NCBI GenBank assembly: GCA_964647395.1
Contig: CAZYHR010000020.1
Span: 1-34,039 of the forward strand
Length of the DNA stretch: 34,039 nucleotides
Source of the DNA: Phosphoribacter sp964647395
Lineage (GTDB): Bacteria > Actinomycetota > Actinomycetes > Actinomycetales > Dermatophilaceae
Direction of reading: 5' to 3'
In this document: positions 8,129 to 16,122 of the stretch, piece by piece
Layout of the letters: every line of letters starts with the position of its first letter
How positions within the stretch are numbered: position 1 is the stretch's first letter
The notes under the pieces: model-generated
Database searches by the model: none
What the model saw: the letters and a program-made list of their open reading frames with translations, nothing else
What the model was told of the DNA's origin: nothing
Program-made: the position numbers and the translations under genes

Positions 8129-8557
8129 ATGGCTCTTGCAGTTAGCCTTCGCCGCGCGCGCGGCCGGCGTTCCGACCGGGGCGCCGTGGCGGTCGAGATG
8201 GCGCTGGTCATGCCCGTGCTGTTGCTCGTCGTCGCCGCGATCATCGACTTCGGCCGGGCCTTCATGGCCCAGCAGACCCTGACCGCCGCCGCGCGAGAAG
8301 GCGCTCGCTACAACGCGGTCCGCTCCGCTGACTCGCTGACGCTGCAGCGGGCCCGGGACAACGCCGGCCTGGGCGGCAACCTGGGGTCCGGCACGATCAC
8401 CGTGACCATCGCCACCTCGTGCGGAGCCAACCCGATGCCGGACACCAACCTCGTGCGGGTCAGCGCCCCCTTCAGGTACCTCATCCTCCACCTCTTCGTC
8501 CCGACGATCAACGACGGGACCTTCACCGCGCAAGGGAGCATGCGATGCGCTGGCTGA
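8129..8557 (+). CDS. tadE: TadE-like pseudopilin
   Basis: A 142-residue protein with the TadE domain (PF07811): a basic N-terminus, a predicted prepilin-type site (RSDRG before AVAVEMALV), one hydrophobic helix with Glu near its start, and the DFGRAFMAQQTLTAAAREGAR segment typical of TadE. These minor pilin-like proteins are processed by the Tad prepilin peptidase and are needed for pilus biogenesis. I chose the ATG at 8129, which has GGAG 8 bases upstream; a GTG at 8120 is an alternative adding three residues. Two cysteines lie in the extracytoplasmic part. The 3' end overlaps the next gene by 13 bases. Confidence 0.88.
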   Translation: MALAVSLRRARGRRSDRGAVAVEMALVMPVLLLVVAAIIDFGRAFMAQQTLTAAAREGARYNAVRSADSLTLQRARDNAGLGGNLGSGTITVTIATSCGANPMPDTNLVRVSAPFRYLILHLFVPTINDGTFTAQGSMRCAG

Positions 8558-9792
8558 GCATCCTGCGAAACGCCCGCCGGGTCCGTCGTGACCGCGGCGG
8601 CGTCGCCACGATCGTGGCGATCCTGGTCGGCGGCGGCGTCATCCTCGGCGCCGCGGCTCTGACCATCGACGTCGGCAACGTCATGTGGGAGCGCCGGCAA
8701 CTGCAGAACGGCGCCGACGCCGTCGCGCTCGCCGTCGCCAAGAGCTGCGCCCAAGGGCCCTGCAACCCGACGACCGCGGCCAACCGGGCCGGACTCAACA
8801 ACGCCAACGCCGCCGACGGCCGCAACGGGCTGGACTCCGCCACCTACGCCCACGGCGTCTGCGGGCACAACGTCCCCGGCCTGCCGACCTGCGCTCCGGT
8901 CAACAACACCCTGTGGGACTGTCCGCCGGTGCCCTCGACGGTCACCGGCTCGGTGCCCTACGTCGAGGTGCGCACCTCGACGGTGACCGGCAGCGGTGGC
9001 ACCGTGCTGCCGCCCCTGGTGGCCCAGACGATGGGCTTCAGCGGTGAGAAGATCACCGCCTGCTCACGGGCGGCGTGGGGCAACCCGGGCGCCTACCAGG
9101 CCAGTGCGCCGATCACCTTCTCCTACTGCGAGTGGAAGGCCATCACCGGGGCCAACGCCTCCGGCGCGGGAGCCAACTACAACCCGGCCCCGGCGGCCGG
9201 CGCCACCCCCGGCTACGGCGGCGCGGGTCAGCCGGCCTGGCCGGCCGGCTCGACCGAGAAGGTCCTGTTCCTGGCCACCCAGACCGGGGCCACGCCGTGC
9301 CCGACCTGGAACGGTCACGACGTGCCCGGCGGCTTCGGCTACCTCAACAGCAACGGCTGCGTCACCATCGTCACCACCGGCGACTGGGCCAAGATCGACA
9401 CCGGCAACTCGGCACCCTGCGACCTCTCGGCCCTGCGCGGTCACGTGGTCGACCTGCCGATCTTCGACTGCACGGTGACTTCCGGCAACCAGCCGACCCA
9501 GACCGTGGACCAACTGCTGGCCGCCGGGCAGACCTGCGCGGCCGGCGGTGGCAACAACACCTGGTACCACCTGGCCGGGTGGGCGAAGTTCTACGTCACC
9601 GGGATGAAGCTGTCCGGTAGCACCGTGACCAGCGTCAACCCGAACAACCCCTTCCCGGGCGGCAACCCGTGCACCGGCGGACAGCGGTGCCTGTCCGGCT
9701 GGTTCGTCCAGGGCACCATCAACGCGCGCACCATCGTCCCGGGCAACGGCACGCCGAACTTCGGCACGGTCGCCGTCATCCCCGCGGGCTGA
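8545..9792 (+). CDS. Tad-domain (TadE/G-like) secreted pilus protein, cysteine-rich
   Basis: A 415-residue protein with an N-terminal Tad domain (PF13400): basic start, DRGGVATIVAILVGGGVILGA, one membrane helix, then DVGNVMWERRQLQNGADAVALAVA. This N-terminal pattern is shared with TadG and related Flp-assembly proteins. The rest, about 360 residues, would lie outside the membrane, is rich in Gly, Thr and Asn, and contains 14 cysteines that could form disulfides. I see no von Willebrand A domain, unlike classical TadG. The ATG has an AGGGAG site 6 bases upstream and overlaps tadE, indicating coupling. It probably sits at the pilus base or surface; its exact role is unknown. Confidence 0.82.
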   Translation: MRWLSILRNARRVRRDRGGVATIVAILVGGGVILGAAALTIDVGNVMWERRQLQNGADAVALAVAKSCAQGPCNPTTAANRAGLNNANAADGRNGLDSATYAHGVCGHNVPGLPTCAPVNNTLWDCPPVPSTVTGSVPYVEVRTSTVTGSGGTVLPPLVAQTMGFSGEKITACSRAAWGNPGAYQASAPITFSYCEWKAITGANASGAGANYNPAPAAGATPGYGGAGQPAWPAGSTEKVLFLATQTGATPCPTWNGHDVPGGFGYLNSNGCVTIVTTGDWAKIDTGNSAPCDLSALRGHVVDLPIFDCTVTSGNQPTQTVDQLLAAGQTCAAGGGNNTWYHLAGWAKFYVTGMKLSGSTVTSVNPNNPFPGGNPCTGGQRCLSGWFVQGTINARTIVPGNGTPNFGTVAVIPAG

Positions 9793-9804
9793 GCCCGCAC
9801 CACC

Positions 9805-9873
9805 GCTCTCCGCGGGCCGACCGGTCCGCGGAGAGCCCGACAGCCAAACCCGGTCCGTGCCCCGCGGACCGGG
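9805..9873 (+). terminator. Two tandem hairpins between the Tad-domain gene and cpaB
   Basis: The first has exact 11-bp arms at 9805-9815 and 9826-9836, with further pairing inside the loop. The second has exact 9-bp arms at 9849-9857 and 9865-9873. Both lie in the 115-base gap before cpaB. There is no U-run. They may attenuate readthrough from the pilin part to the assembly-machine part of the operon, or mark a transcript boundary with an independent promoter for cpaB. Confidence 0.6.
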
Positions 9874-9907
9874 ATCTCCCCCGCACAACTAGTTAGGAAG
9901 CATCACC

Positions 9908-10705
9908 GTGGGTCGTCGTGTCATCGCTCTCGCGATCGCAGGGGTGATCGCCCTCGTGGGCGTCATCATGCTGTTCATGTCCATTCGGCAAGCGGACAAC
10001 CGTGCGCTGGCCGGGCAGGACCCCAAGACCGTCTTCGTGACGGTCCGGCCGGTTGCGGCCGGCACCTCCCTGGAGGCCGCCCTGGCCGACAAGCTCATCG
10101 AGCAGACGCAGGTCGCCGCCAAGGCCCTGCCGCTCGGCGCCCTGGACAAGGTCGACGACGCCAACAAGAAGCTGGTGGCCGTCACCGACATCAACCCGGG
10201 CGAGTTCATCCTGGCCGGCCGGTTCGGCGACACCAAGGCGGCCGTCAAGGCGCTCGCCGTGCCCTCGGGCCAGGTGGGCGTGTCGATGAAGCTCACCCGC
10301 CCGGCGGGGGTCAACACGTTCCTGACCCCGGGCTCGGAGATCATGCTGTTCAGCACGTACGAGTTGCAGCCCACCGCCGGCGGCAACAGCACCAACAGCG
10401 GCGACTGGAAGCCGAAGGAGAGCCGGATCCTGCTGGAGAAGGTGACCGTCATCGGCATCGACTCGGTGTCGAACGCTCCGGCGACCTCGACCGCCGGTCC
10501 CACCGCCGCGCCGGACAGCGGGACCGACAGCGTCATCGTCACCGTCTCGATCAGCCCCAACGACGCGGTGCGTCTCGTCGAGGCGATCGACACCACCACC
10601 CTGTATGCCGCGCTGCGTGGCGAGGGTGCCCAGGGTGACGTCAACTACGTCGTGTCCAACCTCGCCGCCGGCCCCGCTTCGGTGCCGCTGTTCCCGGCTC
10701 GGTGA
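9908..10705 (+). CDS. cpaB: Flp pilus assembly protein CpaB/RcpC
   Basis: A 265-residue protein with one N-terminal membrane helix (about residues 4-25) and an extracytoplasmic SAF-type domain (about 43-110, VFVTVRPVAAGTSLEAAL to VAVTDINPGEFILAGRF), followed by the RcpC/CpaB domain (about 115-265). In Gram-negative bacteria CpaB works with the secretin; in actinobacteria, which lack one, it probably guides the fibre through the wall. The GTG start at 9908 has AGGAAG 7 bases upstream. A Thr/Ala/Pro-rich linker lies around residues 192-206. Its stop is 4 bases before the cpaE start, so it belongs to the same transcript. Confidence 0.9.
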   Translation: MGRRVIALAIAGVIALVGVIMLFMSIRQADNRALAGQDPKTVFVTVRPVAAGTSLEAALADKLIEQTQVAAKALPLGALDKVDDANKKLVAVTDINPGEFILAGRFGDTKAAVKALAVPSGQVGVSMKLTRPAGVNTFLTPGSEIMLFSTYELQPTAGGNSTNSGDWKPKESRILLEKVTVIGIDSVSNAPATSTAGPTAAPDSGTDSVIVTVSISPNDAVRLVEAIDTTTLYAALRGEGAQGDVNYVVSNLAAGPASVPLFPAR

Positions 10706-10709
10706 CCTG

Positions 10710-11888
10710 ATGAGCATTCTCTGGGACACCGACCCCGCAGCCCGGGACCGCTACCGTCCGGTCCTCGGCACCAGCCTGCAACTGGCCGACAGCCCGGCCG
10801 CCCTGGGGCGGCTCATCACGACGTCCGGCGTGCCGGACGACCTCATCGTCGTCGGACCTGACGTCGAGCTCGAGGGGGCGTGCGACCTGGCCGAGATGGT
10901 CCGGGTCGACTACCCCGAGGTCGGGGTGGTCCTGCTGCGTCACGTCGTCGACATGCAGATCATGGCCCAGGCCCTGCGCTCGGGCATCCGCGAGGTCGTC
11001 GCCGCCGACGACCCGCCGAGCCTCACCGCCGCGGTGCGGCGCAGCCGGGAACTGTCCAACCGGATGCGCGGCAACAGCACGGTCGAGGAGGACGGACAGG
11101 AGGGCAAGGTCATCACCGTCTTCTCCGCCAAGGGCGGCGTGGGCAAGACGACCTTCTCCACCAACCTCGGCGCCTACCTGGCCTCGGTCGGCAAGAAGAC
11201 CCTCATCGTCGACCTGGACCTGGCCTTCGGTGACGTCGGCATCAGCCTGCAACTGCTGCCCCGGCGCACCCTGACCGACGTGACGCAGATGGCCGGTCAC
11301 CTGGACGCTCAGGGGCTGGCCTCGACGGTGACCCACCACGGCAGCGGACTGCACGCCCTGTGCGCGCCGGCCGAGCCCGGTGAGGCCGACCGGATCCCGG
11401 CAGCGGCCATCACCGAGCTGCTCAAGGTGGCCCGCAGGGAGTACGACTTCGTCATCATCGACACGCCCCCGGCCTTCACCGAGCACGTGCTCTCGGCCTT
11501 CGACGTGTCGGACAAGCTCGTGCTCATCGCGACCCTGGACATCCCGGCGATCAAGAACCTGCGCCTCACCCTGGACACCCTGGACCTGCTGGGTAACGCG
11601 ACCGACTCACGGATCACGGTGCTCAACAAGTCCGACGCCAAGGTCGGGCTCACCGCCGACGACGTCGTCGCCTCGCTCAAGCAGAGCATCGCGGTCATGG
11701 TGCCGACCAGCACCGACGTGCCGGCCTCGGTGAACCGGGGCGTCCCCATCGTCCTGGACATGCCGCGCCACCCGGTCAGCACCGCCCTGCGGGAGCTCGC
11801 CGACCTGCACCTGCGCGGGCTGTCCAAGGAGCAGACCACCGTCGCCCCGACCAAGGAGCGCCGCCTGCTGGGTTGGGGGCGGAAGTGA
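10710..11888 (+). CDS. cpaE: Tad pilus localisation ATPase CpaE/TadZ (ParA/MinD-like)
   Basis: A 392-residue cytoplasmic protein. The N-terminal part (about 1-120) is a receiver-like domain lacking an obvious phosphorylation site, as in TadZ. The C-terminal part is a ParA/MinD-type ATPase with deviant Walker A AKGGVGKTT at about 141-149, the switch region DLDLAFGDVGISLQLLP, and Walker B FVIIDTPPAF. TadZ/CpaE proteins place the Tad machine in the cell and recruit CpaF. The ATG at 10710 is the best start, and the stop overlaps the cpaF GTG. The C-terminal tail KERRLLGWGRK is basic and might touch the membrane. Confidence 0.92.
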   Translation: MSILWDTDPAARDRYRPVLGTSLQLADSPAALGRLITTSGVPDDLIVVGPDVELEGACDLAEMVRVDYPEVGVVLLRHVVDMQIMAQALRSGIREVVAADDPPSLTAAVRRSRELSNRMRGNSTVEEDGQEGKVITVFSAKGGVGKTTFSTNLGAYLASVGKKTLIVDLDLAFGDVGISLQLLPRRTLTDVTQMAGHLDAQGLASTVTHHGSGLHALCAPAEPGEADRIPAAAITELLKVARREYDFVIIDTPPAFTEHVLSAFDVSDKLVLIATLDIPAIKNLRLTLDTLDLLGNATDSRITVLNKSDAKVGLTADDVVASLKQSIAVMVPTSTDVPASVNRGVPIVLDMPRHPVSTALRELADLHLRGLSKEQTTVAPTKERRLLGWGRK

Positions 11889-13258
11889 GCCTCTACGAAC
11901 GGCTGGAGACGGTCCGGCGCCAGCAGTCCGGCGAGGGCGGCGGCGACCGGTCCGGGCCGGTCCGGCGGCAGCCGACCGCGACGACGGTCGACCCGTTCAC
12001 CGCGCTCAAGGCGACGGTGCACAGCGCGCTGCTGGAGCAGTTGGGCCCGCAGCTCTACGACCCCAACCTCGCCCAGGCCGACCTGGACGCCCGGGTCCGG
12101 CAGGCGCTGGCCCAGGTCATCGACCAGCAGAACCTGCCGCTGTCCTCGGCCGACCGGACCCGGATCGCCGCCGAGGTCTCCGACGAGATCCTCGGCCACG
12201 GTCCGCTGGAGGCCTTCCTGCGCGACCCCGCGGTCTCCGAGATCATGGTCAACGGCGCCGACATGATCTTCATCGAGCGCGGTGGCAAGCTCTCGCCGGT
12301 GGACGTCCGCTTCTCCAGCGAGGCGCACCTGCGTCGCACGATCGACAAGATCGTCGGCCGGGTCGGGCGACGCATCGACGAGGCCAGCCCGCTGTGTGAC
12401 GCGCGGCTGCAGGACGGTTCCCGGGTCAACGCGGTGATCCCGCCGATCGCGCTGGACGGCTCGATGCTGACCATCCGGAAGTTCTCCACGGACCCGTTCA
12501 CCGACCGCGACCTCATCGCCTTCGGGACGTTCACGCCGCAGTCGCGGGACTTCCTGCAGGCCTGTGTCAAGGGCCGGCTGAACATCATCATCTCCGGCGG
12601 CACCGGCTCGGGCAAGACGACGACCCTCAACGTCATGTCCTCCTACATCCCCGAGGACGAGCGGATCGTGACGATCGAGGACGCCGCCGAGCTCCAGCTG
12701 CGTCAGCAGCACGTGCTCCGGCTGGAGTCGCGTCCGCCGAACATCGAGGGCAAGGGTGCCATCACCATCCGTGACCTGGTGCGCAACTCGCTGCGTATGC
12801 GGCCCGACCGCATCGTCGTCGGTGAGATCCGGGACGGGGCCGCCCTGGACATGCTCCAGGCGATGAACACCGGTCACGACGGGTCGATCACCACCGTGCA
12901 CAGCAACAGCCCCCGCGACGCGATCTCGCGTCTCGAGACGCTGGTCATGATGTCCGGGGTGGAGCTGCCGATGCGGGCCATCCGCGACCAGGTCTCCAGC
13001 GCCGTCGACATCGTCATCCAGCAGTCACGGCTGCGCGACGGCACCCGCCGGATCACCTCGGTCGCCGAGATCGAGGGCATGGAGGGCGACGTCGTCACGC
13101 TGTCGGAGATCTTCACCTTCGACTACAAGGCCGGTCGGGACGACAACGGCCGCTTCCGCGGCGGCCTGATCTCCACCGGCATCCGTCCCAAGTTCCTCGA
13201 GCGGCTGTCCGACCACGGGATCGAGCTGCCCCCGGCGATGTTCGCGAGGAGCTTCTGA
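11885..13258 (+). CDS. cpaF: Tad pilus assembly ATPase CpaF/TadA
   Basis: A 457-residue type II/IV secretion-family ATPase, the motor for Flp pilus assembly and probably retraction. After an N-terminal region of about 100 residues come the N-terminal domain of the ATPase (VSEIMVNGADMIFIERGGKL), Walker A SGGTGSGKTTT at about 237-247, the Asp box (ERIVTIEDAAELQL), Walker B (RMRPDRIVVGEIRDGAALDM) and the His box (GHDGSITTVHSN). I use the GTG at 11885, which overlaps the cpaE stop (GTGA) and follows a G-rich ribosome binding site; a TTG at 11873 is an alternative. The TGA overlaps the tadB ATG. Confidence 0.95.
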   Translation: MSLYERLETVRRQQSGEGGGDRSGPVRRQPTATTVDPFTALKATVHSALLEQLGPQLYDPNLAQADLDARVRQALAQVIDQQNLPLSSADRTRIAAEVSDEILGHGPLEAFLRDPAVSEIMVNGADMIFIERGGKLSPVDVRFSSEAHLRRTIDKIVGRVGRRIDEASPLCDARLQDGSRVNAVIPPIALDGSMLTIRKFSTDPFTDRDLIAFGTFTPQSRDFLQACVKGRLNIIISGGTGSGKTTTLNVMSSYIPEDERIVTIEDAAELQLRQQHVLRLESRPPNIEGKGAITIRDLVRNSLRMRPDRIVVGEIRDGAALDMLQAMNTGHDGSITTVHSNSPRDAISRLETLVMMSGVELPMRAIRDQVSSAVDIVIQQSRLRDGTRRITSVAEIEGMEGDVVTLSEIFTFDYKAGRDDNGRFRGGLISTGIRPKFLERLSDHGIELPPAMFARSF

Positions 13259-14244
13259 TGAGCCCGTTGGTCATCTTCGCTCTGGCGGCGGTCTTCTTCG
13301 GCATCCTCGGCGTCGGGGCCGCGCTCGCCATGCCCGGCGGCGGCACCGGCCGGGACCAGCGGGTCAAGTCGATCGACGACTACCTCAACCGGACCGGCGG
13401 CCCGGCCCCCGCTGCCAAGGAAGCCGGCTTGGGCGCCCTGCAGGCCAACCTCAACCAGCTCGGCCAGAAGGTCATGGGTGAGGGTGAGAAGACCGACAAG
13501 GTCATGGTGCTCATCGAGCAGGCCGACCTCCCACTGCGGTCGGCCGAGTGGGGCGTGGTGCGCATCGTCAGCGCTGTCGTCGGTCTGCTCGTCGGCGTGC
13601 TGCTGCTGCACGGGGGACCGCTGACCCTGCTCGGTCTGTTGTTCGGCGGTCTGCTCGGCGTGCTCGGCCCGAACTTCGTGCTGAAGTTCCTGGCCGGACG
13701 CCGTAAGTCGAAGTTCGAGAAGCAGATGCCCGACGTGCTCATGCTCGTCGCCAGCAGCCTCTCGACCGGCTTCTCGCTCATGCAGGCCCTGGATGCGGTG
13801 GCGGTCGACGTGGCCGAGCCCTCGCGCAAGGAGTTCTCCCGGGTCATGGCGGAGTCACGCATCGGGGTGCCGATCGAGGACTCGCTCAACCGGATGGCCG
13901 ATCGGATGGACAGCGACAACATGCGCTGGACCGCGATGGCCATCGGTATCCAGCGTCAGGTCGGCGGCAACCTCGCCGAGACGCTGCGCAAGACCTCGCA
14001 GACGCTGCGCGATCGCGAGTCCCTGCGCCGACAGGTGCGGGCGTTGTCCGCGGAGGGCCGGTTGTCGGCCTACATCCTCATCGCCCTGCCGGTCGGTCTG
14101 TTCCTGTTCCTGACCAACTCGAACCGGGAGTACATCCAACTGCTCTGGACCCACCCGATCGGCATGGGCATGCTCGCCGCCTGTGTCGTCAACATGGTGC
14201 TCGGGCTGCTGTGGATGAACAAGCTCGTCAAGGTGGAGGTGTGA
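13258..14244 (+). CDS. tadB: Tad pilus inner-membrane platform protein TadB
   Basis: A 328-residue membrane protein of the type II secretion F family (PF00482). It has one N-terminal membrane segment, a linker, two segments around residues 97-145, a cytoplasmic helical F domain (KQMPDVLMLVASSLSTGFSLMQAL to LRKTSQTLRDRESLRRQVRALSAEGRLSA), and two C-terminal segments. TadB pairs with TadC as the membrane platform on which CpaF acts. The ATG overlaps the cpaF stop and tadC begins one base after the tadB stop, showing a tightly coupled operon. Confidence 0.93.
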   Translation: MSPLVIFALAAVFFGILGVGAALAMPGGGTGRDQRVKSIDDYLNRTGGPAPAAKEAGLGALQANLNQLGQKVMGEGEKTDKVMVLIEQADLPLRSAEWGVVRIVSAVVGLLVGVLLLHGGPLTLLGLLFGGLLGVLGPNFVLKFLAGRRKSKFEKQMPDVLMLVASSLSTGFSLMQALDAVAVDVAEPSRKEFSRVMAESRIGVPIEDSLNRMADRMDSDNMRWTAMAIGIQRQVGGNLAETLRKTSQTLRDRESLRRQVRALSAEGRLSAYILIALPVGLFLFLTNSNREYIQLLWTHPIGMGMLAACVVNMVLGLLWMNKLVKVEV

Positions 14245-14245
14245 G

Positions 14246-15160
14246 ATGACGTCGTTGCTACTCATCGGCCTGCTGTTCGTGGGCCTGGCGTTCCTCGTCG
14301 CGACCGTCTCGATCGTCATCGGGTCCGGCGAGGCCAGCGGCACCGCCCGCAGCCTGGCGATCATCGAGAACCGCATCTCGTCCTCGGAGTTCGCCAAGAG
14401 CGAACTGCCGGCCAGCGAGCGCCTGCTCACCCCGATCATGGACTACACCAGGGCGCTGGGCACCCGGCTCTCGCCCAGTGGCACCGTCGAGCGGCTGGCC
14501 CGCCGGTTGGACCAGGCCGGCAACCCGCCGAACTGGACCGTCGAGAAGCTTCTCGGCGCCAAGGGCCTCGGGCTGATCGCCGGTGCGGTCCTGGCCCTGC
14601 TGCTGTTCAAGATCTCGGCCACCGGTCTGCTGGCCATGCTCGGTGGGGCGGCGCTGGGGTTCTTCATTCCCGACCTGCTCGTCACGAACATCGCGATGAA
14701 ACGGCAGGACGAACTGCGGCGCGGCCTCGCCGACGCGCTGGACATGCTCACCGTCTGTGTCGAGGCCGGCCAGGGCTTCGACGCCGCGCTGCAGCAGGTG
14801 GCCCGCAACACCGAGGGCCCGGTGGCCGGCGAGTTCGCCCGGATCATGTCCGAGATCCAGATCGGCAAGCCGCGCAGCGAGGCCTTCGCCGGCCTGGGGG
14901 CGCGGACCACGGTCCAGGAGATCAAGAACTTCGTCAGCGCCCTGGTGCAGGCCGACCGGCTCGGTCTGCCGATCGCCGGCGTGCTGCGCGAGCAGTCCGC
15001 CGAGATGCGGCTGGCCCGGCGTCAGCGCGCCGAGGAGAAGGCCATGCAGGTGCCGGTGAAGATCCTCTTCCCGATGTTCCTGTTCATCTTCCCGGCCGTG
15101 TTCATCGTCATCCTGGGCCCGGCCGTCATCCGGATGATCCAGACCTTCAGCAACATCTGA
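14246..15160 (+). CDS. tadC: Tad pilus inner-membrane platform protein TadC
   Basis: A 304-residue type II secretion F-domain protein, partner of TadB. An N-terminal membrane segment is followed by a charged region, a hydrophobic pair (about residues 109-150), the F domain (DELRRGLADALDMLTVCVEA, FDAALQQVARNT, then LVQADRLGLPIAGVLREQSAEMRLARRQRAEEKA) and a C-terminal segment (ILFPMFLFIFPAVFIVIL). The RAEEKA...VKILFPM junction is typical of TadC. It is the last gene of the operon. No prepilin peptidase (TadV/CpaA) gene is present in the window, so processing of the pilins must rely on an enzyme encoded elsewhere. Confidence 0.93.
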   Translation: MTSLLLIGLLFVGLAFLVATVSIVIGSGEASGTARSLAIIENRISSSEFAKSELPASERLLTPIMDYTRALGTRLSPSGTVERLARRLDQAGNPPNWTVEKLLGAKGLGLIAGAVLALLLFKISATGLLAMLGGAALGFFIPDLLVTNIAMKRQDELRRGLADALDMLTVCVEAGQGFDAALQQVARNTEGPVAGEFARIMSEIQIGKPRSEAFAGLGARTTVQEIKNFVSALVQADRLGLPIAGVLREQSAEMRLARRQRAEEKAMQVPVKILFPMFLFIFPAVFIVILGPAVIRMIQTFSNI

Positions 15161-15235
15161 GGTCTGGCCCGACGTCCCGGCGCGGCCGCGCCGGGCGCCG
15201 GTCGCCCGCGAACGCCTCGCGGGCAACCGGTCAAC

Positions 15236-15279
15236 GATGCGCCACGGAGGGGTCTGACCCACACCCTCCGTGGCGCATC
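15236..15279 (+). terminator. Perfect 16-bp hairpin at the end of the Tad operon
   Basis: Arms at 15236-15251 and 15264-15279 are exact reverse complements around a 12-base loop. It begins 75 bases after the tadC stop. This is the best candidate for the transcription end of the Tad operon. Confidence 0.8.
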
Positions 15280-15281
15280 TC

Positions 15282-15325
15282 CGCTGTCCCGACACTGCGC
15301 TGTCCCGACACTCCGCTGTCCCGAC
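15282..15325. repeat. 16-bp tandem repeat, 2.75 units
   Basis: The unit CGCTGTCCCGACACTS (S is G or C) starts at 15282, 15298 and 15314, the last copy being 12 bases long. It sits between two terminator hairpins in the gap between the convergent tadC and response-regulator genes. It has no evident coding role. Confidence 0.85.
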
Positions 15326-15359
15326 CGGAAGTCACCCCCCGGATCCACCCCGACGCGAA

Positions 15360-15399
15360 CATGCGTATGCCGCCCGGCTCGCCGGGCGGCATACGCATG
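15360..15399. terminator. Perfect 19-bp hairpin, likely bidirectional terminator
   Basis: Arms at 15360-15378 and 15381-15399 are exact reverse complements with only two bases between, so a real loop would open one or two pairs. It lies 41 bases past the stop of the minus-strand response-regulator gene and past the Tad terminator on the plus strand, so it can serve both directions. Each arm contains one copy of the 9-mer GCGGCATAC. Confidence 0.8.
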
Positions 15400-15439
15400 G
15401 TGTCCCCGTGGAAGGAGGGGTCAGCCGGGGCTGGTCAGA

Positions 15440-16096
15440 TCACTGCGGCGCGGCGATCAGGCCCAGGCGGATGGCCGCCATGACGGCCGAGGCGCGGTTC
15501 TTGGCGCCCAGCTTGTCGTAGACCTTGGCGATGTGGGTCTTGACGGTGGACTCGCTCATGTAGAGCGACTTGGCGACCTGGGCGACCGAGGCGCCACCGG
15601 CCAACTGGTTGAGCACGTCGGACTCGCGGGGGGTGAGGCGCACGGCCGGGCCGGTGGCGCGCCGGCGGATCGCCTCGGCCAGGCCGACGGCCGAGAACGA
15701 CTCGGGCGTGGCCGCCGCCTGGTGCACCGCGGCGATGACGTCCTCGGCGGAGCGGCTCTTGTGGATGAGCGCCGACGCGCCCGAGTCGAGCGCGCCGAGC
15801 AGGGTCTCGTCGTCCTGGTGCATGGTCAGCACGACGATGCCCATCGACCGGTAGCGGCGGCGGAACTCGCGCACCAGTTCCAGTCCGGTGCCGTCACCCA
15901 GCGACACGTCGACGACCAGCACGTCGGCCTCGACGGAGCGGGACAGGACCATGCCCTCGGCCACCGACGAGCCCTGGGCGATCACCTCGACGGTGCCGTC
16001 GAGTTGCAGCAACGAGGCGACGCCCTGACGCACCAGGTCGTGGTCGTCGACGAGGACCACCCGGATCGGGGGAGCGATGGCGGGGGACTGGGTCAT
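15440..16096 (-). CDS. NarL/LuxR-family response regulator, convergent to the Tad operon
   Basis: A 218-residue response regulator. The receiver domain (about 11-130) has the acidic pair in VLVDDHD, phosphoacceptor Asp63 (VLVVDVSLGDGTG), the Thr in VVLTMH and Lys in LIHKSRS. The LuxR-type helix-turn-helix (about 150-212) reads LTPRESDVLNQLAGG, then SESTVKTHIAKVYDKLGAKN. The ATG at 16096 has a GGAGG site 8 bases upstream; a GTG at 16126 overlapping the kinase stop (GTGA) would add 10 residues and is a serious alternative. It follows the kinase gene and is surely its partner. Its position facing the Tad operon suggests, but does not show, that it controls pilus genes. Confidence 0.9.
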   Translation of the reverse strand: MTQSPAIAPPIRVVLVDDHDLVRQGVASLLQLDGTVEVIAQGSSVAEGMVLSRSVEADVLVVDVSLGDGTGLELVREFRRRYRSMGIVVLTMHQDDETLLGALDSGASALIHKSRSAEDVIAAVHQAAATPESFSAVGLAEAIRRRATGPAVRLTPRESDVLNQLAGGASVAQVAKSLYMSESTVKTHIAKVYDKLGAKNRASAVMAAIRLGLIAAPQ

Positions 16097-16122
16097 TCTT
16101 CTTCCTCCAGGGGAGATGGGGT

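Noticed and set aside
5821..8265. An 814-codon open frame on the minus strand
   Set aside because: It is antisense to lpqB and the pilin genes, lacks recognisable domains, and has the composition of a shadow frame.
15282..15325. The 16-bp tandem repeat as a CRISPR array
   Set aside because: Units are directly adjacent with no spacers and fewer than three copies; no cas genes are present.
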